A stretch of DNA of 64,000 bases, taken from Aphanomyces cochlioides. Its lineage: Eukaryota > Oomycota > Saprolegniomycetes > Saprolegniales > Verrucalvaceae. The notes beneath the pieces were generated by a model that searched no databases, was not told where the DNA came from, and saw nothing but the letters and a program-made list of their open reading frames with translations. A program made the translations under genes and the position numbers. Numbering within the stretch: position 1 is the stretch's first letter; every line of letters starts with the position of its first letter. The stretch covers positions 1,364,001-1,428,000 of the forward strand of contig JAHQRK010000015.1 of the NCBI GenBank assembly GCA_019828595.1, given 5' to 3'. Shown here in pieces: positions 42,318 through 51,805 of the stretch.

Positions 42318-43439
42318 ATGCAGACGAAGATGACTACAACCAAGTCGAAACCTTGGACGCTCGGGATTCTCGCCCTCTTGGGTGCGCTCGTCTGGCTTAA
42401 TCTGTCCAGTAATGTTCAGGAAACACGACAGACCACCTCGTATGTCGCCTCATCTCGAGTGGAGACGCATGTAGCTCCCTATGAACGTGCAGTCACCGCT
42501 GTCGTGGCTGGCTTTGTCTCGGATGCTGCTAGTATGCCGCTCCACTGGATATATAACGCCCACGAGCTCTCTAATCTTGTAGCTGGACGTGACCCCGCCT
42601 TCTTTTCCCCACCTGCGTCCAAGTATTACGACTATCCTCTTGGAGCTCTATCACCTTATGGAGATGAAATCGTGTCTCTGCTTCAATACCTTGCCAGGAC
42701 TCCTGGAACTTTCTCCCCCACCGACTACGCGACGGAATCCTACAAGACTATGAAAGCCTACTCTGGCCGCTTGAATGGCGTCTTCCGAGACTTCATTGCC
42801 AACGTCGAAGCTGGCAAAGTATACCCGGATCTTGCGAGCGACCACCCTGATACCCAAGGCTTGAACAAAGTGCCTCTCCTCGTCGCTCGCTTTGCCGGCC
42901 AACAAGACCTTGTTGACATTGTTCGTGCGGCTGTCAAAGTCCACCAACGTCCTAAAATTGCGATTGAAGTGGCAGTTGCCGGCGCTATCATTCTCGAGAA
43001 TATCATCTTGCATGGCTCCTCCCCCCGAGATGCGATCATGTCGGCGGAAAAAGACCCCCGTGTGGATGCCTCTGTGTGTGACATCATAACAAGTGTGCTT
43101 AAAGACGTCAAGACTTCATCGGACGTGACGGCTGCTATTGAAACGTATGACAAATCGTGTCCACTTCCCGGTGCGTTTCATGGCATTTTATTTGTGCTGT
43201 TGTCCGATGGTCACTTGGTGTCGTCTATGCAACAGAATATCGTCGCTGGTGGTGACAACTGTGGACGATCAATCTATATCGGTGCTGTGACAGCTGCTGC
43301 GTCTGGTGAAGTTCCTCAGGCGTGGACGAAAGCCACCACTCGCTACAGTGAATTCTATCCGCTGGTCACCCAACTCGTGGCCAAGAACCCATCCTTTGAG
43401 TCACGCAGCATCCACTGTACCGATACAAAGTGTTCGTGA
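42318..43439 (+). CDS. ADP-ribosylglycohydrolase / J1-crystallin-like protein with N-terminal signal anchor
   Basis: 373 residues. Residues about 11-30 (KPWTLGILALLGALVWLNL) are one hydrophobic helix after a basic start, followed by a Ser/Thr linker, so the protein is likely a type II membrane or secreted version of the neighbour. The catalytic-fold region has the same signatures (GFVSDAASMPLHWIYN, GGDNCGRSIYIGA). Between about residues 140 and 210 it is practically identical to the minus-strand paralogue (KVYPDLASDHPDTQGLNKVP), more than elsewhere, suggesting gene conversion or strong constraint. Extra Cys-bearing C-terminal tail (HCTDTKCS). Activity uncertain because of the DNC variant. Confidence 0.82.
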   Translation: MQTKMTTTKSKPWTLGILALLGALVWLNLSSNVQETRQTTSYVASSRVETHVAPYERAVTAVVAGFVSDAASMPLHWIYNAHELSNLVAGRDPAFFSPPASKYYDYPLGALSPYGDEIVSLLQYLARTPGTFSPTDYATESYKTMKAYSGRLNGVFRDFIANVEAGKVYPDLASDHPDTQGLNKVPLLVARFAGQQDLVDIVRAAVKVHQRPKIAIEVAVAGAIILENIILHGSSPRDAIMSAEKDPRVDASVCDIITSVLKDVKTSSDVTAAIETYDKSCPLPGAFHGILFVLLSDGHLVSSMQQNIVAGGDNCGRSIYIGAVTAAASGEVPQAWTKATTRYSEFYPLVTQLVAKNPSFESRSIHCTDTKCS

Positions 43440-43812
43440 TCCTATCTTGAATCTCATCAGCATGATCTTTGGCATGGCTTTGTCCCGGCTGGAACCCTGA
43501 GACGCTCCAGCCATTCACTCACAGAGCCTAAAAAAACTGTACTCCACTTGATGCATCATCGCTGGCGACTGAAGGGTTGTCGCCTCGGGGGAAACGCGCG
43601 GTCGAAGCGGTCGAAGCTCCTGGCATCCTGACGGCAACTTGACAGCAATATATTGGACGAACCGATTCTGTAGTGCCAAATTTTTCAACTCGACATTTGA
43701 TTGGCTGCAATTGACAAACACTCAACGATTTTGACAACCATTTGGATACAATTGTAGATCGATCCATGGGAAGCGTGGCATTGATACTTTAGCCCCGACG
43801 GCAACAGAAACA
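43440..43812. promoter_or_regulatory. Upstream region of pseudokinase 7
   Basis: Contains TTTGATTGGCTGCAATTGACAAACA (about 43696-43720) in two parts: an ATTGG (CCAAT) box and a TTGACAA block. The same pair recurs before copies 8 and 9, so it was probably duplicated with the genes. Confidence 0.45.
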
Positions 43813-44835
43813 ATGGGACTCTGTACTTCAATTGAAGCCATTCCAGTTCAACCTCCACGGCCTGTAGTGACCCAGCGTCCTCAGCGTCCTGAACGTCCCC
43901 AGCGAGAGACCAAGCACCACCAAAGCCACGTTACACAGCAGCATGATCCAGCTATCGACTGGTCTCGATTTCGAGCACTGGTGCCACTACGACAAGAATT
44001 CTTCATTCCACCACAAGATATTGAGTTTGTCCGACGACTTCCTAGCGCTATGAATATCACATGCCTTGTTCATATTCACGGCGAGGCAATTGTGTTGAAA
44101 GCAGTTCCAGAAGATGGACGTGACACGCGAGCAGCGATGCAATCACTCGTGGCGGAAATCAAAAACATGAGTCGAATCCACCACCCCAACATCGTTGACT
44201 TTCGAGGGTTTACCTTGATGAAGTCACTTGGCCTCTGTGCTGCGTTTGAAAGCATGCAAACGAAATCTCTCTGGGATGTCCTGAGCCATCCCAAGCTGGC
44301 CGCGCGACTCTCGTGGCCAAAGCAAAAGATTCAATACGCTATCGACGTCTGCCGAGCTCTGGATTACATGCACAGTATTCGACCAAAGCTCATCCACCGC
44401 AATGTAAAAGCTTCCAAAGTAGGGCTGAACCATGGCTATCGCGTCGCGAAGCTGAGTGGCTTTGACTTGGCTCGCGACCAAACGTTTGAGAAAACTATGA
44501 CCAAGGCGGGCTTGGACGATATTCAATGGAGTGCCCCAGAGCTCTTGATTGACGGCGACTACTCCGAGCTTGTCGATATTTATGCATTTGGTGTGCTTTT
44601 AGTTGAGCTCGATACTTGCGAAGTTCCACTCAAAGCAGCGATTCGAAGAATGAGCGATGTCGAGCTGCACACTGCACTGAAAACAGGACGACTTCGACCT
44701 GCGCCGAGCTCTAGTTGTCCACCTGAAGTTGCCAAAGTCATCAAGCATTGCCTCCAGTTTGATCCTCGGAATCGACCAAGTAGTTCCCGACTATTGAGAA
44801 TGCTCCTGGCACTCCAAACAAGTCTTAACAGATAG
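43813..44835 (+). CDS. TKL-like pseudokinase 7 (second subgroup)
   Basis: 340 residues, MGLCTSIE start: Gly2 and Cys4 still allow acylation. The linker is Pro/Arg/Gln-rich, then 'DWSRFRALVPLRQEFFIPPQDI'. Lys in IVLKAVP and Glu in LVAEIKNM are kept; the catalytic loop is HRNVKASKVGL and the DFG site is LSGFDLAR. C-lobe 'WSAPELLI', 'DIYAFGVLLVELDTCEVPLK' and 'NRPSSS' distinguish this subgroup, shared with copies 8 and 9, from copies 1-6. Likely an inactive membrane-bound kinase homologue. Confidence 0.9.
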   Translation: MGLCTSIEAIPVQPPRPVVTQRPQRPERPQRETKHHQSHVTQQHDPAIDWSRFRALVPLRQEFFIPPQDIEFVRRLPSAMNITCLVHIHGEAIVLKAVPEDGRDTRAAMQSLVAEIKNMSRIHHPNIVDFRGFTLMKSLGLCAAFESMQTKSLWDVLSHPKLAARLSWPKQKIQYAIDVCRALDYMHSIRPKLIHRNVKASKVGLNHGYRVAKLSGFDLARDQTFEKTMTKAGLDDIQWSAPELLIDGDYSELVDIYAFGVLLVELDTCEVPLKAAIRRMSDVELHTALKTGRLRPAPSSSCPPEVAKVIKHCLQFDPRNRPSSSRLLRMLLALQTSLNR

Positions 44836-45794
44836 TTCTGTTAATTATGTAGTAAACTAACTTATTCCCATCATGTGTTATCCTTGGCACCAAGGCCATG
44901 GAAGTTATGCAAACACTTTAGCCTTATGCCACGTATTATGTTGGACGAATGCCATGTTGACAACGACTAGACAACTGCATATAGCGAATATTACTTGATC
45001 TTGCTGACTGCTTTACCAAACTTGCTGCCTGTCATTGTTATATGCACATGCCTCTCCAGTAAGACGCTGATTTGAGTCGTTTGGAGCTCGTACGCCTGCC
45101 ACATACCTTAAGAGCCATAATAAGATGTTTAATCGATTTTGAAGCTAGCGAAGTACGAGAGTTTTGTCAGTGAGCAGATCTACTACATCGATTGACCATT
45201 CTCCTTGTCGACTGTCCGTGGAACCAATGCCTTGTCCATGTTTCTAGCGCGGAAACTCCCTACATTCACGTGGCTCATCAACATGAAATGTCTTAAAACT
45301 GACACGTCGTCTAGACGACAACATTAAAGCTGTCTGGACGTGACAAAGTGGTGGTCAAAAGTTTATGGTTACGATTGTTGCATGCTCTGTGGTGGATACC
45401 AATTCGTGCAATTTGATTGGTCCATTAAAATTTAATATGTATTCTGATTGGCTAAATTTGACAAGCATAAACTACAGACACACGACAAGTGGCCATCCGA
45501 GGTAACATATTGTGGCTTCCATAACCATCTCCTGTCCATCTCGCAAGCCCGATCTGACGAAGCAAGGCCAGAAGGATGTCATTTAGCTGCCGCACCGACA
45601 CCGAGCTCTGCCTATTGCTTCGCTCCGGCGAGCCATGATATTGGGCTTCACGTCCAGGCAAGTCTTTGTGTGGCACGAACCATGAAATATGCGTGGGTTG
45701 TAACAACTTTGGAGGCGCTGGATTTTGGACACAAAATGGACAGCGTTGGCTTTGGACCTCATTGATACATCAGCCACGAAGGAGACATCACACA
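44836..45794. other. Intergenic, carries the promoter module of copy 8
   Basis: About 960 bp without a credible gene. The module at 45409-45470 is listed separately. Confidence 0.4.
45409..45470 (+). promoter_or_regulatory. Duplicated CCAAT-box module, copy before pseudokinase 8
   Basis: TTTGATTGGTCC, then CTGATTGGCTAAA, then TTGACAAGCAT, in the same order and spacing as at 47083-47143. The ATTGG boxes are reverse-strand CCAAT. Confidence 0.5.
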
Positions 45795-46813
45795 GATGGG
45801 ACACAATGGATCGAAAGAGATGACTAAGTCCTGCCCACACCCTCCACAAAGACACAGCAACAGTTAACCAAGGACCACCAGAGGCACATTGCTCGGCCAC
45901 AAGATCCACCCATAGATTGGTCTCAATACCAAGCACTTGTATCTCTCCAAGAGTCTTTTGTTCCATCGCATGACATCCGACATGTACGGCAGCTGCCAAG
46001 CAAACGGAGCATTACCATCCTTGCACCATCAATGGCGAGCCCATTGTCCTGAAAGCAAGATCACAAGACAGAGCGGACAGGAGGGTGGCATTGCAAGCAC
46101 TCGTGGCGGAAATCAAAAACATGAGTCGGATCCACCACCCCAACATCGTTGACTTTCGAGGGTTTACCTTTATGAAGTCACTTGGACTCTGTGCTGCGTT
46201 TGAAAGCATGCAAACGAAATCTCTCTGGGATGTCCTGAGCCATCCCAAGCTGGCCGCGCGACTGTCGTGGCCAAAGCAAAAGATTCAATACGCTATCGAC
46301 GTCTGCCGAGCTCTGGATTACATGCACAGTATTCGACCGAAGCTCATCCACCGCAATGTGAAAGCATCCAAAGTCCGATTGAGCAAAGACTACCAAGTCG
46401 CAAAGCTCAATTGCTTTGACATGTCTCGAGATCAACCGTTTGAGGGCCGTATTGCAAAAGCTGGCTTGACTGATATGCAGTGGAGCGCCCCTGAGCTCTT
46501 ACTCCAAGGCGACAACACTGAACAGATCGACATTTACGCATTTGGTGTACTTTTAGTTGAGCTTGACACTTGTGAAGTTCCCCTCAAGACAGCAGCTTGT
46601 GAAATGAGCGGACTTGAACTCCTCACTGCGCTGACAACCAGACGGCTCATTCCAGCACCGAGCGAGAGTTGCCCTCCTGAGGTCGCCACAGTGATCAAGC
46701 ATTGCCTCGAATTTGACCCTCAAGATCGACCGAGCAGTTCTCTACTTCTGGAGATGCTCTTGGGAGTCCAAATGAGTCTCCGGGAAAAGAATTGTTATAA
46801 TGCAACGTTCTAA
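45795..46813 (+). pseudogene. TKL-like pseudokinase 8, frameshifted
   Basis: Second subgroup, very close to copy 7 over 46085-46380. The likely start ATG at 45795 gives MGHNGSKE. A frameshift near 45840 leads to the linker and 'PIDWSQYQALVSLQESF', and another near 46020-46035 to 'NGEPIVLKARS'. From 46085 the frame is open to 46813: Glu in LVAEIKNM, HRNVKASKVRL, DFG site NCFD, 'WSAPELLLQ', 'DIYAFGVLLVELD', 'DRPSSS'. The two indels break the gene unless they are sequencing errors; the downstream 242-codon frame has a usable ATG only from inside the N-lobe. Confidence 0.78.
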
Positions 46814-47278
46814 CTTAATCCTACCACAATCTTGTCTTCTCCTTGACAATTCCGTCACGTCTTTGTTGTGTGCATGGACGGTGGACGAAAAGGACCTTCA
46901 TTGATAGTGAATTTTCATCTCGACGTCATTCAAGAGAGCCAAGCGAGCCCCGCGCATTCTCGTGGTCGTTCTAGGCAAAGTGTGACGCTTCGACTCCTGG
47001 TCGAATGAGAAATGCATTGACGGGTCAAAGTGCCACGCTAACGAACCGACGACATCGTAACTTCGTGTTGGATCCAAAATCATGCATTTTGATTGGTGCC
47101 AAAAATTTAAGTGACATCTGATTGGTTGAAATTGACAAGCATGGGATTGTGACGACAGCCATGAATCACACATTGCGGGGTCGAAAAACTCGCTTGGCGC
47201 ATGACGTGCTAGCACTTTCAGCTCGAAGAGAATGCTCGTGGCCAAGGGTACATTGAAATTTTAGCTGACAAGGAGATC
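46814..47278. other. Intergenic, carries the promoter module of copy 9
   Basis: About 465 bp, no gene. Module at 47083-47143 listed separately. Confidence 0.4.
47083..47143 (+). promoter_or_regulatory. Duplicated CCAAT-box module, copy before gene 9
   Basis: TTTTGATTGGTGCC, CTGATTGGTTGAAA and TTGACAAGCATG, matching 45409-45470. About 140-195 bp before the start codon. Confidence 0.5.
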
Positions 47279-47755
47279 ATGGGGCATTGTTTATCGTCAG
47301 AAGTGCTGCCTGACCTGTCTACAGTCTCGACAACGCCGCGGCGATCGCACCGAGCGACCAAACAGCCCAGGTTCCACATGGACGAACCGCAAGATTTGGC
47401 CATCGATTGGTCTCAGTTTCAAGCACTCGTGCCTCTACGAGAAGCATTTTTCATCCCACCACAGAGCATTCAACATGTCCAAGAGCTCCCTAGCGGAATG
47501 CACGCAGCGTGCCGTGTCTATATTGATGGTGAAGCGACGTGTCAAGTTCCCCCCAAGGACGTCGCTCGTGAAATGAGCGAGCTCCAACTCCGCACGGCAC
47601 TGAGAACGGGGCGACTTCGCCCAGCACCGAGCGCGAAATGTCCCCCCGAGGTGGCCAAGCACTGCCTGCAATTTGATCCCCGAAATCGACAGAGGAGTTC
47701 ACGCCTACTGAAGATGCTCTTGACAGCTCAAGCGAGTCTCAACAAGCCATGTTGA
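47279..47755 (+). CDS. Mini-pseudokinase 9: array member with an in-frame deletion of the kinase core
   Basis: 158 residues, MGHCLSSE start. It keeps the acyl-anchor start, linker, 'DWSQFQALVPLREAFFIPPQ' and the beginning of beta-3 (VYIDGEA). It then jumps in frame to 'TCQVPPKDVAREMSE', which in copy 7 lies after DIYAFGVLLVELD. About 170 residues, including all catalytic elements, are missing, while the C-terminal helices (KHCLQFDPRNRQRSS) remain. It may be a dead gene caught early, or a small truncated interactor, because the frame is perfectly preserved on both sides of the deletion. Confidence 0.7.
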   Translation: MGHCLSSEVLPDLSTVSTTPRRSHRATKQPRFHMDEPQDLAIDWSQFQALVPLREAFFIPPQSIQHVQELPSGMHAACRVYIDGEATCQVPPKDVAREMSELQLRTALRTGRLRPAPSAKCPPEVAKHCLQFDPRNRQRSSRLLKMLLTAQASLNKPC

Positions 47756-48085
47756 CAAGGATATCCTCACAGCACTGACGCAATCGGCACATGAATATAT
47801 ATTACAGTTATGCTTCAAACTGTTCTAGCTTGTCTGGTACGATGTTGCATGGTGCATTATGCCAAGTTCCAATGGATCCCGTGGAAGGTTTACGCCACAA
47901 TAGCTTGATTCCTGTCCTCGAATGTCACGACTTCATCCACATTCATCACGCCACGATTTCTTCGACAGTTTTCGTCATCTTCGAAAGGGTCGAAAGAAAG
48001 TCGAACGATTGTTGTAAATCTTCCATCTTTTCACGCTGCTGTCGTCTTTTGGATCATTGTCAATTTTGATTTCTACATAGTTGTC
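47756..48085. other. Intergenic, promoter side of the ABCG gene
   Basis: 330 bp; no gene or strong motif seen. Confidence 0.4.
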
Positions 48086-49927
48086 ATGGATACCAAGTCG
48101 ATCAATACCACGCCCGCTGCGTACGATTGCTATGTGACCGTGGAGACCCCTCGGCCAAGTGTCCCTGCAGCCCCCAAGATGCTCCTGGAGTGGCAAAACA
48201 TTTGCTTGTCGGTCAAGGCCAAATCCCCCGAGGCGGAGAAAACTATCTTGCGTCAAGTGCATGGCAGTGCTGCCCCTGGACAACTCGTCGTGATCATGGG
48301 ACCGTCTGGAGCTGGCAAGACGTCGTTGCTGAATGTCATTTCAGGACGAAATACATCGTTCACAGGCTCTGTCCACGTGAATGGCCATCCTTGGACCAAA
48401 CAAATGAACAAGTTTGCATCATATGTCCTCCAAGACGATATCTTCTACCACTCGCTCACAGTGCGTGAACATCTCATGTTCCAAGCGCAATTCCGCATGG
48501 GCCGAGATTTCACGCCTGAGCAACGTATCCACCGTGTCGACTACGTCATTGACGAGCTTGGGTTGACCAAATGCCGCGACACAATCATTGGCAACGCCCG
48601 CGTGCGGGGGATTTCAGGGGGCGAACGAAAGCGATTGAGTTTTGCCACGGAGATCTTGACCAACCCTTCGCTTTTGTTCGTGGACGAGCCGACGTCGGGT
48701 TTGGATAGCTGTATGGCTGAATCCGTGGTCCAACAATTGCAAAAACTCGCCCATGACGACGGCCGCACTGTTGTGGCTACGATCCATCAGCCCTCGTCTG
48801 AATTGTTCACGTTGTTCGACCAGCTCTATCTACTGAGTGACGGCCAGACCATTTACAACGGTCCAGCAACTGAAGCCGTGGCCTATTTTTCCTCCCAAGG
48901 CATGGAATGCCCTCTCTACATGAACCCGACCGACTACTTTATGAAGCAAATCGTCGTTTTGAATCCCCAAGCAGCTGAACGCGTCGCAACCTTGGGCGAT
49001 GCTTGGAGAAACCATGCGCCTGCTGTTTCGACGACGGTAGAAAATCACGAGACGGCTCTGCTCCTGACAGATCGACGCACAACATATTTGAGCTCTCCAG
49101 CGCAATTCGTGGTCCTCTGTCAGCGCAATGTCATCCGCCTTCTTCGAGATACGATGGCATTCCAAGCGCGTGCCTTCGCGTCGCTCTTTATCGCCATCAT
49201 CGTTGGGTTGATCTACTTGCAGTTGGATCTCTCTCAAACGAGCGTCCAGAGCTACACTGGTGTCATCTTCTTCGTGGTCGTCAACCAATTCTTCAGCGCC
49301 GTGAATCCTGAATTCCTCAGCGTGCCCTTTGAATTGCCCATCTTGACTCGAGAATACCGCGGGGGGCTCTATCACATTTGGGTCTGGTACGCTGCGAAAA
49401 ACATCAGCGAGCTTGCCTTCCAGCTCTTCTTCCCGATGCTTTTCTTGGTGCCGCTCTACTTTATGGTCGGCTTTGCCAACGATGCGACGCTCTTCTTCTC
49501 CTTCTATCTCTTTGTCGTCTTGATCGGCAGCTCTGCAGTCGGCTTGGGCTACTTGGTGTCGTCGTTTGCACGAACACCAGAGCTTGCCCCTATCTTTGGC
49601 ATCGTGATTATACTGCCATTTATGATTTTCGGCGGTCTCTTCATCAACACCGACAACACGCCTTCGTATCTCACTTGGCTCGAAGCCATTTCGCCCATGA
49701 AGTACGGCTTCCGAGGTATGAGCCGAGCGTACTGGAGCACGATCGACTCGATTCCGTGCAATGCTGGAGAAAGCTGCGCCTTCAACAATGGCACTCAAGT
49801 TTTATCAAGCCTTGGCCTCGATCATGGCTCCCTCGCAGCCGACATGGGCTACCTGCTTGCGATCAACATTGGCTTTCGCCTCGGTGGGCTTGCCTTTGTT
49901 CTCTACAATACTCGTCGTAAAGCATAA
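48086..49927 (+). CDS. ABCG-family half-transporter
   Basis: 613 residues, ATG at 48086. ATPase domain first: Walker A GPSGAGKTS, signature ISGGERKR, Walker B LLFVDEPTSGLD, H-loop IHQPSSE. Membrane domain from about residue 345: 'ASLFIAIIVGLIYLQLDLSQ', 'LTREYRGGLYHIWVWY', 'FFPMLFLVPLYFMVGF', 'IFGIVIILPFMIFGGLF', and the extracellular loop Cys pair before the last helix (CNAGESCAF). Same subfamily and same short N terminus as the gene at 19710, 28 kb away. Probable homodimer or heterodimer exporter in the plasma membrane; substrate unknown. Confidence 0.93.
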   Translation: MDTKSINTTPAAYDCYVTVETPRPSVPAAPKMLLEWQNICLSVKAKSPEAEKTILRQVHGSAAPGQLVVIMGPSGAGKTSLLNVISGRNTSFTGSVHVNGHPWTKQMNKFASYVLQDDIFYHSLTVREHLMFQAQFRMGRDFTPEQRIHRVDYVIDELGLTKCRDTIIGNARVRGISGGERKRLSFATEILTNPSLLFVDEPTSGLDSCMAESVVQQLQKLAHDDGRTVVATIHQPSSELFTLFDQLYLLSDGQTIYNGPATEAVAYFSSQGMECPLYMNPTDYFMKQIVVLNPQAAERVATLGDAWRNHAPAVSTTVENHETALLLTDRRTTYLSSPAQFVVLCQRNVIRLLRDTMAFQARAFASLFIAIIVGLIYLQLDLSQTSVQSYTGVIFFVVVNQFFSAVNPEFLSVPFELPILTREYRGGLYHIWVWYAAKNISELAFQLFFPMLFLVPLYFMVGFANDATLFFSFYLFVVLIGSSAVGLGYLVSSFARTPELAPIFGIVIILPFMIFGGLFINTDNTPSYLTWLEAISPMKYGFRGMSRAYWSTIDSIPCNAGESCAFNNGTQVLSSLGLDHGSLAADMGYLLAINIGFRLGGLAFVLYNTRRKA

Positions 49928-50149
49928 CTTTAATCTATATTCATGTGCCGACAGTTCTAGCATGGCATTTGAAATGTGTGAAATAACTATATCGCGTCAC
50001 CAGTTGCGTCAGTGCTGTGAGGAATCCTTGTTAACGACATTACTTGTTAAGGCTCGCTTGAGCTGTCTAGAGCATCTTGTCAATGCTGAAAGAAGACTGA
50101 AGGCAACTAGGAAGCTCCACAAGTATTTTTCCACTGATGGAGACTACCC

Positions 50150-51364
50150 CCTGCATATTGCGACGACGAAAAAATTCATGTGGTCGAGTGCCTCCAGAAG
50201 GTGCAATCCCCAGCACTCATCAAAGTATCTCTATTACCGACCTCTTCATACAGAGCTCCCTTCCCGGCATGGAATTTACTGAAGCTTTGGAAACACCACT
50301 CGGCTTTGAAATCCCAGTATTTGATGCACAGTTTGTATCAATGTGGCCAAATTCATTCATTCAAGGAAAGGCGGAATATGGCGCGTGCATCGACGAATTT
50401 CTCGAGTTCACAATGGTCGATAGCAGTGACTTGGGCGTCGTTTCCATGCATTCACTGTGGCTCAAATTGTTTCAAGTCGCAAGGTTGATCGGGACATATG
50501 CTATGAATCGAGCTCACGTCAAGGGAGTCGCCCTCATGCAGTCATTATCAAGAAAAGTGTTTTGGGGGAATGTGCGTGTCTAAAGCTTCACAAAAGCAAA
50601 TGGAGGATGTGATATTGGAGCTAAGTGTGCCAAGATGGCAGACGACGCCATGTCTTACTTTCCCCCGTGGAATGACTTCCATTCCAGCCTCGACCACTTG
50701 CCACGACTTTATTCCGCTGCACCAATTGTCTTTCAACTCATTGACGAAAACGAATGAAATGAAAGTTGTGAAGACGTATTTCACGTCAAATTTGAACTTT
50801 TGTCATGATTGTGTGGTGGATCTGTTGAAGATTTTGATGTGGGTGTTTGCCATTCAAGAGCCTAATGCATTGATACATCTTTTCCCCCAAGTATGTACGA
50901 ACAATCACACAGAATGGTTACAATACGACGTGGTTGAAGACTGGCTTATTCAAGGAGTTCAAAGCGGGACCAATATAGACATGGAGTTGATTCAACGCAT
51001 CTACAGTGCTCCCTTGCAATACGTCGAAAGGGGAATATGTCATCACGATTCCGTCACCATCACCTCCATTGGACAAACTCTGCAAAATGCTCTGGTCCAC
51101 TTTCAAGATTAACGACACTCGAGTATTGATCATGTCAGGGGTGCCCTGGATGAACTCCACAACATTGGAGTGGCTCATTGTGATGTTCGGGCGGCCAACG
51201 TATTTGTCCCTCTCAGCAATAAGAGAGTCATATTATGTGACGTGGAGTACTGCAGGCCATTGGATGCATCAGATGTCAAGAGAAAGAACGAGTCGTGCAC
51301 AACTGCACTTCAGCTTGATGAATACCAGTTTGGGCTTTTTGTGGATGAGTTGGCTCAAATGTAA
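50150..51364 (+). pseudogene. Decayed kinase-like gene, several frameshifts
   Basis: Coding-looking pieces on the plus strand in changing frames: 'AIPSTHQSISITDLFIQSSLPG' to 'LIGTYAMNRAHVKG' (about 50200-50525), 'AKMADDAMSYFPPWNDF' (about 50625), 'GEYVITIPSPSPPLDKLCKM' (about 51030), and 'LDELHNIGVAHCDVRAANVFV..VILCDVEYC' (about 51145-51250). The last piece has the shape of a kinase catalytic loop (H-x-D-x4-N) and metal-binding site (CDVE). This variant catalytic loop is reminiscent of kinase-like domains in oomycete and fungal CRN-type proteins, which is a guess. The gene is broken at about four places. Confidence 0.5.
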
Positions 51365-51805
51365 AAGAGTTTAACAGCGTCTAAGTATGTAATATGATGA
51401 GTGTATGGGATTTGATAGACCAAGTCAGACTTCTTTCTCCCTCATGATACTTGTCGCTGTACTGGAGGGAGTACTTGGTCCTGAGCTCCTGTAATCATCG
51501 TTGAGAAAATCGTAGAATACCAGATGAGTAAGCTTGACATGTGTGTTCCGTCAACTTCTGACCGATGGCGGAACTTGAGATAGACTTCACTCGATTCTGG
51601 ATAATTGTCGATGGTATATTCGACGAACTGGTGGATCAAGAGTAGAGCCAGCACCTTGACGTGATAGCCTAGGAGTTCTTGCGGGCATTCCCGTTCGAGT
51701 CTGCTCGATAACATTAAGGATATTTCACCACATTTTCCCAACCCTGTGCTAGGGGGCTCGGAGGGCGACTATGCGATACAAGCCACGATCATCTATAGAT
51801 CTATT
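51365..51805. other. Intergenic between convergent genes
   Basis: About 440 bp, no gene recognised. Confidence 0.4.

Noticed and set aside
45583..45999. 138-codon minus-strand frame before pseudokinase 8
   Set aside because: Overlaps the promoter and broken N terminus of copy 8 and shows no recognisable features.
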